Below are positions 33,659-38,057 of a stretch of DNA of 38,057 bases, piece after piece. Position 1 is the stretch's first letter. Every line of letters begins with the position of its first letter. The notes under the pieces are model-generated. The model searched no databases, was not told the origin of the DNA, and worked only from the letters and a program-made list of their open reading frames with translations. Origin of the DNA: an uncultured Porphyromonadaceae bacterium (GTDB taxonomy: Bacteria; Bacteroidota; Bacteroidia; Bacteroidales; UBA11471); the NCBI GenBank assembly GCA_900547555.1, contig URHG01000023.1:1-38057 (forward strand), written 5' to 3'. A program made the translations under genes and the position numbers.

Positions 33659-34091
33659 TTCCGATCCTTTTCTTTATTTCTTCTTTGCAGCAATCGCAGT
33701 CGCAAAGAAACAGTTTCACATAATCGAATACTCTTTCGGCTATATGGCCGCTCAGATAGGCGATTTCCTCGCCGTCGTGCTCAATGCCGTTCATATTCCC
33801 GAGGTCGTCTTCCAAATGTCGCAGCTCGTGTATGAAGGAGTTGAAGAATTGGCGGTCGCTGGAAGCCCGACCTATCACCATGACGGTCGTACGATAGAGG
33901 TAGTTGGAGTAGGTTACCCCCGTGTCCATGCGATCTGACTTCATGTTTGATTCGGCTTCTTCGAGCATCTTTTCGCTGCAACCGATACGCCTCATTCTTG
34001 ACAATATCTCGTCTGCATAGTAACTGTCAACAGAATAGTAGACATAAACCTGCCAATCAAGTTCCGCTATGTGAAACTGTTGCCTTAACAT
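33645..34091 (-). CDS. Zincin-like protein with HExxH motif
   Basis: The 148-residue product contains FIHELRHLEDD at residues 86-96, a HExxH motif (His88, Glu89, His92), followed by GEEIAYLSG with Glu109, a possible third ligand 17 residues after the second histidine. The protein also has a Cys/Lys-rich C-terminus (LFLCDCDCCKEEIKKR). This fits a small metallopeptidase, perhaps cutting a phage or host protein, but could also be a domain that has lost activity. The gene lies six bases after the previous stop and uses TAG as its stop. Confidence 0.55.
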   Translation of the reverse strand: MLRQQFHIAELDWQVYVYYSVDSYYADEILSRMRRIGCSEKMLEEAESNMKSDRMDTGVTYSNYLYRTTVMVIGRASSDRQFFNSFIHELRHLEDDLGNMNGIEHDGEEIAYLSGHIAERVFDYVKLFLCDCDCCKEEIKKRIGNETG

Positions 34092-34097
34092 CTTATC

Positions 34098-34499
34098 TTA
34101 CATAAGGTCTCCCCAGTTGATGACAATCCCTTTGTCCATACAATCGGCAAAGAAATGCCGGAACGCTTTTTCCTCGCTGCCGTTCGGGTCGTCGATAAAG
34201 TCCTTTATGAATAGGGCATGGTATTGCTCGTTTGGTATCGATGAGCCGTAGTAACCGGCCCGACACATGTTCGCCACATATACAGCATTATAACCGTTGT
34301 CTTTATCGAGCGTTACTCCGTATTTCTTCAACAACGCTTCAACGTCTTCTTTCGTCATCGGTGTTATTTTCCCGTTTTTAGCCTTCATTTTTGAAACGGC
34401 CCATTCGCACATCTTCTTGGAAAAGTTAAAGCCGTAATTAGACAAATAGGCTTTCATGTCCTCCGGTATTCGGTCGTATATATCGAAACTTCTGTCCAT
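34098..34499 (-). CDS. Hypothetical protein, phage cluster, 133 residues
   Basis: The product is soluble and mixed alpha/beta. MDRSFDIYDRIPEDMKAYLSNYGFNFSKKMCEWAVSKM leads; the middle carries MTKEDVEALLKKYGVTLDKDNGYNAVYVANMCRA and the end GIVINWGDLM. I do not recognise the family. It is translated behind a strong A-rich ribosome entry (AAAAAAAAGAAAAA before the ATG) that follows a perfect 12-bp hairpin. Confidence 0.65.
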   Translation of the reverse strand: MDRSFDIYDRIPEDMKAYLSNYGFNFSKKMCEWAVSKMKAKNGKITPMTKEDVEALLKKYGVTLDKDNGYNAVYVANMCRAGYYGSSIPNEQYHALFIKDFIDDPNGSEEKAFRHFFADCMDKGIVINWGDLM

Positions 34500-34513
34500 T
34501 TTTTCTTTTTTTT

Positions 34514-34544
34514 AAGAAAGGGCGGTTTTTATCCGCCCTTTCTT
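34514..34544 (-). other. Intercistronic hairpin (copy 1)
   Basis: On the minus strand a perfect 12-bp stem (AAGAAAGGGCGG with CCGCCCTTTCTT) has a 7-base loop. It starts 3 bases after the stop of the 96-residue gene and is followed by an A tract that ends at the ATG at 34499. There is no U tract, so it is not a normal terminator. Confidence 0.75.
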
Positions 34545-34547
34545 CGT

Positions 34548-34838
34548 TTAACGATAGCGGGAGTATCGGCCGGTGCCTTTCACACCCCGTCTTTCTCCCA
34601 TTCTTTCTTCCATATCGCCTCGAACGCGATAATAATCGTCGTCGCCGCGATAACCCATAGAAGACCGGTCGCCTCCGTATGAGCCGCCGCGTTCTCCCAT
34701 GTTTTCCATCTCATCGAAGAGTGTCTCCATATCTTCTTGCAGACATTTCCAGCTCTCCATGATGTTGCCTATGGCACGGCCTATGCCGCCTTCCTGACGG
34801 CGTTCGTGCCCTCTTTCGCTTATTTCCAGCATTCCCAT
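34548..34838 (-). CDS. Hypothetical glycine/arginine-rich protein, 96 residues
   Basis: The product has a helical first half (MGMLEISERGHERRQEGGIGRAIGNIMESWKCLQEDMETLFDEM) and a Gly/Arg/Tyr-rich tail (MGERGGSYGGDRSSMGYRGDDDYYR and a basic end RRGVKGTGRYSRYR). It is probably disordered in the second half. No family known. It begins 7 bases after the stop of the coiled-coil protein gene. Confidence 0.6.
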   Translation of the reverse strand: MGMLEISERGHERRQEGGIGRAIGNIMESWKCLQEDMETLFDEMENMGERGGSYGGDRSSMGYRGDDDYYRVRGDMEERMGERRGVKGTGRYSRYR

Positions 34839-34845
34839 AATCGTT

Positions 34846-35370
34846 TTATTTTGTGGTTTTACTACTACTTGTTTGGCTCTGCTTCAAAAGAAGGTTCTTT
34901 ATATCGCCGATGTCGTTTTTCAAGGATCCGACCATGCTTTCAAGCGCGGTGATTTTCTCCTCCTGCTGCTTCTCTTTGGCAAATTGAGGGTTCAATTGCT
35001 TCAAGATTTCATCGCAACTTTCCACAACCGATTGATGATAAGGAACGCTATCGACTATTTGACGGCTGGCCTGCATCATCGATTCTACCTCCGATAAAAT
35101 GGCTTCTTTCTTGTCCGAAATGACAGCGTTCGGGTAGGAAAATAATTCCTGATTGGTCGGTATTTTCTGAAATTCCAAGACTTCTTCCCCGCACTTGACC
35201 TTGACATCGATCAGCATCTCCGGGGTTGTTCCGAAGGGTTGCGAGGGGTTGTAGGTCGGATATTTCGGTGTCGGATTCGTCGTCGATTCGACCTGACCTA
35301 TTTTCACAACAGGTTTCTCTCCTTTGATAAGGACATAGACGATGTTGCCTTGCTTTATATTTCCAAACAT
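34846..35370 (-). CDS. Hypothetical phage-cluster protein with C-terminal coiled coil, 174 residues
   Basis: The product has a beta-rich N-terminal half (IKQGNIVYVLIKGEKPVVKIGQVES then IDVKVKCGEEVLEFQKIP) and a helical C-terminal half, where EKQQEEKITALESMVGSLKNDIGDIKNLLLKQ is a coiled coil and the final STSSSKTTK tail is flexible. I recognise no function. It is translated behind a hairpin and A-rich leader similar to that of the 133-residue gene. Confidence 0.65.
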   Translation of the reverse strand: MFGNIKQGNIVYVLIKGEKPVVKIGQVESTTNPTPKYPTYNPSQPFGTTPEMLIDVKVKCGEEVLEFQKIPTNQELFSYPNAVISDKKEAILSEVESMMQASRQIVDSVPYHQSVVESCDEILKQLNPQFAKEKQQEEKITALESMVGSLKNDIGDIKNLLLKQSQTSSSKTTK

Positions 35371-35386
35371 TGTTTTTCTTTTTTAA

Positions 35387-35411
35387 GACAGCCCCCGGTT
35401 TAGGGGCTGTC
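35387..35411 (-). other. Intercistronic hairpin (copy 2)
   Basis: On the minus strand a 9-bp stem (GACAGCCCC with GGGGCTGTC, 35411-35403 with 35395-35387) has a 7-base loop. It starts 3 bases after the stop of the 113-residue gene and is followed by TTAAAAAAGAAAAACA and the ATG at 35370. The layout matches the hairpin at 34514-34544. Confidence 0.75.
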
Positions 35412-35414
35412 GGG

Positions 35415-35756
35415 TTAGACTACTCCGGTCATTATTTGCAGCGTGTTGGTCGCTTTGTCAAACCAAAACTCGTACACGCCCGTGCCCGGTATGTCGGCGG
35501 CTGTCAATGCCTCGCCGTTGTATTTGGTAACCGCCTGCGTTACGCCGTTTGTTTCGAAAAGGACGGGTAATGTTCCGGTCGTTCCCGTCGGTACGGCTTG
35601 GGCTATGTCGATAAATATTGTCCCCCGGTACCACGCATTCACAAAAGCATGGTTCGAGAAAGTATATACGACATTTGTTGCGCTTACGTTTACTCCGGTC
35701 GTGGCTATCGCCGCCGAACCTCTGCGGTTCACGAATTGAAAGGGATACGTTGCCAT
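35415..35756 (-). CDS. Hypothetical beta-rich protein, 113 residues
   Basis: The product starts MATYPFQFVNRRGSAAIATTGVNV and alternates short hydrophobic and polar stretches (VVYTFSNHAFVNAWYRGTIFIDI, TGTLPVLFETNGV, GTGVYEFWFDKATNTLQI), a beta-sandwich or jelly-roll-like pattern, as in decoration or fibre proteins. The ATG at 35756 is chosen since a perfect GGAGG lies 5 bases before it; an open frame further upstream would run into the 310-residue gene. It lies 16 bases after that gene. Confidence 0.7.
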   Translation of the reverse strand: MATYPFQFVNRRGSAAIATTGVNVSATNVVYTFSNHAFVNAWYRGTIFIDIAQAVPTGTTGTLPVLFETNGVTQAVTKYNGEALTAADIPGTGVYEFWFDKATNTLQIMTGVV

Positions 35757-35772
35757 GATAGCCTCCTTTCTT

Positions 35773-36705
35773 TTATCCCCAAAAGCCGTTTCCGACCGCA
35801 TAGGGATTGAAACCGCCGTACAAGCCGTATTGATAAGCGACACAGTTGGGCACTGCTGCTATCGGGCTGTATGGCACAGTTACTGTTTCCGGTTGTTTAC
35901 ACTCTATTTTGGCAAGACGGGAACTCAGATCCGTCAAAGCATTGTTTACCGGTGCTATCGACTGTGCGGTTACCTGTGCGAAGTAGGCGTTTTGATGTTC
36001 TTGTGAAAGTTGGGTTGTCAATGCCGCATTTTTGGCTCTTTCAGCGTCGATCTTGTCTTGCAATACGCGGGTTTCGGCAGCATCGAGCTTGGCAAGAATG
36101 GCCTGTGTCTGTGCCAACGTTGCATCTTTCAGGTTTTGCGTGTTGGCATTCATCGTGTTGGTTAGCGTGTTCGTCTGGTTACAGGTAGCCAAACGGTCTT
36201 CGCAGCAACATTCGGACAGTTGTTTGGCAATACCCCAATCGCCCGCCTGAATGGCATTGATGACTTGCTGCCCGCTCATACCTACTTGGTTACCCACACT
36301 TTGTAACTGATTCATTACTCCGTTGATCGATTGCTGTATCTGGCCGACTGAGCAGTTAAAGGTCGAAGCCAGTTGAGAAATCGCGTTTCCGTTACCCTGT
36401 ATCGCCTGCATCAAGAGTTCTCTGCCGGCATCATTGTTGATGATGTTGGGAAGGCCGTTGGCATTATTGCCGCCAAAACCGTTACCCCAACCGCCATTTC
36501 CCCAACCCATGAGGAAGAACAAGAAGATAACCCAGATGAACCAACCGCCTTCGCCCCCGAAACCGCCGTTGTTACGGTTCAGTGCAAGTAACAGGTTCGG
36601 ATCAAGGCCGCTTTTCTGCAACAATGGGGCCAGCATGCCCAGCATTCCTGCTCCACTACCGGCTGCACCTGACTCCGGCGTGTAAATTACTGTTTTCGAT
36701 TCCAT
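35773..36705 (-). CDS. Gly/Asn-rich membrane protein with CCC motif and coiled coil, 310 residues
   Basis: The product has one strong membrane segment (FIWVIFLFFLMGW, about residues 57-69) within a Gly/Asn-rich stretch (NRNNGGFGGEGGW before and GNGGWGNGFGGNNANG after), a cysteine cluster (LSECCCEDRLATCNQ around residue 170), then a coiled coil (NTQNLKDATLAQTQAILAKLDAAETRVLQDKIDAERAKNAAL), and a C-terminal Pro/Tyr/Gly-rich tail. I recall proteins with such a CCC plus coiled-coil layout from gut phage genomes, but without known function. A TAGCTTTG on the minus strand at 36759-36752 may start its transcript. Confidence 0.65.
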   Translation of the reverse strand: MESKTVIYTPESGAAGSGAGMLGMLAPLLQKSGLDPNLLLALNRNNGGFGGEGGWFIWVIFLFFLMGWGNGGWGNGFGGNNANGLPNIINNDAGRELLMQAIQGNGNAISQLASTFNCSVGQIQQSINGVMNQLQSVGNQVGMSGQQVINAIQAGDWGIAKQLSECCCEDRLATCNQTNTLTNTMNANTQNLKDATLAQTQAILAKLDAAETRVLQDKIDAERAKNAALTTQLSQEHQNAYFAQVTAQSIAPVNNALTDLSSRLAKIECKQPETVTVPYSPIAAVPNCVAYQYGLYGGFNPYAVGNGFWG

Positions 36706-36751
36706 ATATATGTTGTTTTTATGTTATGACCGACACTATTGCCGGACAAAA

Positions 36752-36759
36752 CAAAGCTA
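36752..36759 (-). promoter_or_regulatory. Possible -7 box before the 310-residue gene
   Basis: TAGCTTTG on the minus strand (36759-36752) matches TAnnTTTG; the message would start near 36746 and have a leader of about 40 nt. No TTG is found at the right distance. Confidence 0.35.
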
Positions 36760-36802
36760 TCCAACATATAATTCTCTGTAAAACAGTTGTTTCAAAGAAT
36801 AA

Positions 36803-37117
36803 TCAAAGTATTTGCGAACTTTCTTCCCGATCATTTCCGAGGATCTTCCGTATTCTTTCGTACGAAATACGCATCATGCGGTTGTATCTCAACCGATCAT
36901 CGAAATTTCCCAATATGACGAATACGGATCGCCGGGACAAACAAAGCCTTTCGGCGATTTGTGATTTATAAAAACCCGCGTCATGCAACAAGCGGGCAAG
37001 GATATAACGGGCATCGACTACTTCTGCCTTTGAGCATTTCGAGACAATCATTTCACGGGTTATCTCCGTCTCACGGCTTACTATTTTTACAAGTTCGGCA
37101 AAGATTTCTTCTTTCAT
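36803..37117 (-). CDS. Stand-alone DnaA domain IV-like DNA-binding protein
   Basis: The 104-residue product has ISRETEITREMIVSKCSK-type opening (IVSRETEITREMIVSKCSKAEVVDARYILARLLH) followed by DAGFYKSQIAERLCLSRRSVFVILGNFDDRLRYN. This resembles domain IV of DnaA: the sensor Lys-Cys-Lys/Arg-Glu-Val-Val-x-Ala-Arg helix, then the helix-turn-helix at SQIAERLCLSRRSVF. No ATPase domain is attached. Such lone domains could bind DnaA boxes or phage operators and repress or recruit the host initiator. It begins four bases from the -33 box of the divergent ncRNA promoter, so the two may regulate each other. Confidence 0.65.
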   Translation of the reverse strand: MKEEIFAELVKIVSRETEITREMIVSKCSKAEVVDARYILARLLHDAGFYKSQIAERLCLSRRSVFVILGNFDDRLRYNRMMRISYERIRKILGNDREESSQIL

Positions 37118-37120
37118 CGC

Positions 37121-37149
37121 TTGATTATTTTATTTTTTATATATCTTTG
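37121..37149 (+). promoter_or_regulatory. Promoter of the structured ncRNA
   Basis: TTG at 37121-37123, 18 bases, and TATCTTTG at 37142-37149. The predicted start point falls near 37153-37157, exactly at the 5' arm of the outer RNA stem. The -33 element lies 4 bases beyond the divergent start codon of the DnaA-like gene. Confidence 0.75.
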
Positions 37150-37152
37150 CCC

Positions 37153-37288
37153 TACCACTAACACAATTTTCTGAAAGAAATACCGTTACTGAAAGTAGTA
37201 AGGCTTAACAAGCCCCTCCCCCTTCCGGTAACGGTATTCTATTTGTGTTAGTGGTATAATATCATATAGAAACGGAGGGGCTTTTTTT
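37153..37288 (+). ncRNA. Compact structured RNA of unknown family
   Basis: The region has a promoter, strong folds and its own terminator, and no protein frame. Stem A is 14 perfect bp (TACCACTAACACAA, 37153-37166, with 37243-37256). Stem B lies inside it, 11 perfect bp (AATACCGTTAC, 37179-37189, with 37228-37238). The loop of B contains the 5' arm of stem C (AAGCCCCTCC, 37210-37219), whose 3' arm (37274-37283) lies outside A and is followed by seven T, so C acts as terminator. C therefore crosses A and B (a pseudoknot) or forms in place of them. A small hairpin GGCTT/AAGCC (37202-37206 with 37210-37214) competes with C. CTGAAAG occurs twice (37171-37177 and 37189-37195). Confidence 0.7.
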
Positions 37289-37308
37289 ATCCCCCACGTT
37301 TTAGCGGT

Positions 37309-37821
37309 CTATTTTTTCAATGTAAACCGGGCAACAGCCCAAATGGAGGCTCCGGCAATGAGTACGAGCATGACGTTGCCAATCCATATCCGCATTTGAG
37401 AGAACCACCCAAGCGACTTTTCGACGGTAACGACTTTTGTATTCAATTTATACCGATAGATAATAGAATCTTTCGCTTGTACCGATACTTCCCCCGTGAG
37501 GGTGTCTGTACGCGCTTTTGTTTCGAGGGAGTGGTACAGTGAGCCGTCGGCCGTGATGCGGGCATCGCTTACCGCATAATCGTTTTCGAGGTGGGAGACG
37601 GAATCCCGTACTGTCGTCGATTCCTTTTGTACCGGGACTTCCACAAAAAGGGTGTCCGTTACTTTTATCTCCCTTATCCGTTCCTCTACCCGCACGCTGT
37701 CCCGTGCCTCCACTACCACGACCTGCTGCCCCGTCCGGCACGAGGAGAAAAGTAGCAGTACGATAGCGATAAAGACAAATATCGTTACGGCTATCATCGC
37801 CGGAATCCTGTCATCTTTCAT
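37309..37821 (-). CDS. Probable unimolecular spanin (u-spanin)
   Basis: The 170-residue product has an N-terminal hydrophobic segment ending in FSSC (residues 9-28, possible lipid anchor at Cys28), a middle beta-rich periplasmic part of about 115 residues (VVVVEARDSVRVEERIREIKV, TLFVEVPVQKESTTVRDS), and a C-terminal membrane segment (residues about 145-166, ending ARFTLKK). This layout, lipobox at one end and transmembrane segment at the other with a beta-rich link, is that of T1 gp11-type u-spanins, which fuse inner and outer membranes at lysis. The gene starts two bases after the stop of the M15 endolysin, which supports a lysis cassette. Signal cleavage is not proven; a plain two-pass membrane protein is the alternative. 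Confidence 0.6.
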   Translation of the reverse strand: MKDDRIPAMIAVTIFVFIAIVLLLFSSCRTGQQVVVVEARDSVRVEERIREIKVTDTLFVEVPVQKESTTVRDSVSHLENDYAVSDARITADGSLYHSLETKARTDTLTGEVSVQAKDSIIYRYKLNTKVVTVEKSLGWFSQMRIWIGNVMLVLIAGASIWAVARFTLKK

Positions 37822-37823
37822 AT

Positions 37824-38057
37824 CTACGCTTTAAAAAGATATACCTTTTCCCCTTTCCCGTTGTCGTACACGTCGATGTGCAGCCACGACACGCCGTCCT
37901 CCAATCGAATGGGGTACGGTAAGAGTTCTTGTTTATCGATGATGTGCCGGCGGGCTTCTTCGGCCGTCATACCCTCGACGTTACAATCGACGGCTTTTCC
38001 CAACATGTGCGCCGAAAGATACAACCGCCCTGCGTCGGTCTTGTTTTTTACCAGTTC
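37824..38057 (-). CDS. M15-family peptidase (phage endolysin), 3' end
   Basis: The frame is open from the window edge, so only the 77 C-terminal residues are seen; the in-frame TTG at 38024 is not the start. SAHMLGKAVDC is the SxHxxGxAxD zinc-binding motif of D-Ala-D-Ala/L-Ala-D-Glu endopeptidases (M15), and WLHIDVYD is the second histidine motif. Such enzymes cut the peptide part of peptidoglycan and serve phages as lysins. It is followed two bases after its stop by the probable spanin gene. Confidence 0.85.
   Translation of the reverse strand, partial: ELVKNKTDAGRLYLSAHMLGKAVDCNVEGMTAEEARRHIIDKQELLPYPIRLEDGVSWLHIDVYDNGKGEKVYLFKA

Larger units (their letters stand above)
32112..38057 (-). 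mobile_element. Prophage or phage-derived element, right side cut by the window end
   Basis: From the tRNA terminator to the window end all proteins are on the minus strand, small, tightly packed, often overlapping by a few bases, and mostly unlike known housekeeping genes. Phage-like members are an M15 endolysin, a probable u-spanin, an Xre regulator, and a stand-alone DnaA domain IV-like protein. The element lies directly after a tRNA gene, the usual site for integration. No integrase, terminase, portal or capsid gene is seen here, and the second attachment site is not in the window, so activity and borders are unknown. Confidence 0.65.

Noticed and set aside
37153..37288. A retron ncRNA (outer inverted repeat around hairpins)
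   Set aside because: No reverse transcriptase gene is in reach, the element has its own terminator and start, and I see no typical msr/msd layout. Absence of a gene outside the window cannot be ruled out.
38024..38024. TTG start of a 66-residue protein at the window end
   Set aside because: The frame continues open to the last base, and M15 motifs begin at once; it is a partial gene, not a small one.

Overview
The window looks like a piece of a Bacteroidales chromosome (gut Bacteroidota). The evidence is the promoter grammar (TTG or TTTG, about 19-20 bases, then TAnnTTTG), A-rich or weak ribosome binding sites, lipoboxes of the FSSC type, and the gene order DUF6089-like / uppS / bamA / ompH / ompH / murI. 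The genus cannot be fixed from sequence reading alone; a Barnesiella- or Coprobacter-like organism is a guess.

Left part (1-20961) is core chromosome. It starts with the 3' end of a Cof-type HAD phosphatase, then the acetate pair pta-ackA with a clean terminator, then a secreted S41 protease and a secreted alpha/beta hydrolase. A long minus-strand gene series follows (read from 15809 down to 5268): ribD, a DUF6242-like lipoprotein, a DUF6089-like outer-membrane protein, uppS, bamA, two Skp/OmpH chaperones, murI, an S4 RNA-binding protein, a SufT/DUF59 protein and lpxH. It is mostly an envelope-building cluster and ends in a perfect 22-bp hairpin shared with the convergent hydrolase gene. On the plus strand come prmC-recX-comF and then pyrE-SRPBCC-argH-Rieske-like lipoprotein.

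Middle part (20962-31978) is accessory. It has 680 bases without genes that hold decayed dispersed repeats, then a complete tripartite ABC-2 efflux system on the minus strand (TetR, TolC, HlyD-type adaptor, small winged-helix protein, two ATPases, two permeases). The two ATPases have complementary defects that predict one working and one degenerate ATP site. The tetR gene carries a 19-bp tandem duplication that switches which start codon is in frame. Next come an aldo/keto reductase, a cupin-carboxymuconolactone decarboxylase gene broken by two in-frame amber codons, and a hexapeptide acetyltransferase.

Right part (31843-38057) begins with a consensus promoter, a structured leader and tRNA-Leu(UAA) with its terminator. 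From about 32112 to the window end all proteins are on the minus strand and look like a prophage or phage-derived element: a truncated M15 endolysin, a probable unimolecular spanin, a stand-alone DnaA domain IV-like protein, a string of small unknown proteins, a zincin-like protein and an Xre regulator. Between the spanin gene and the DnaA-like gene, on the opposite strand, sits the most striking element: a consensus promoter followed directly by a compact 136-nt RNA with two long perfect stems, and a terminator whose 5' arm is buried inside the inner loop. I recognise no known RNA family there; it is the best candidate for something undescribed.
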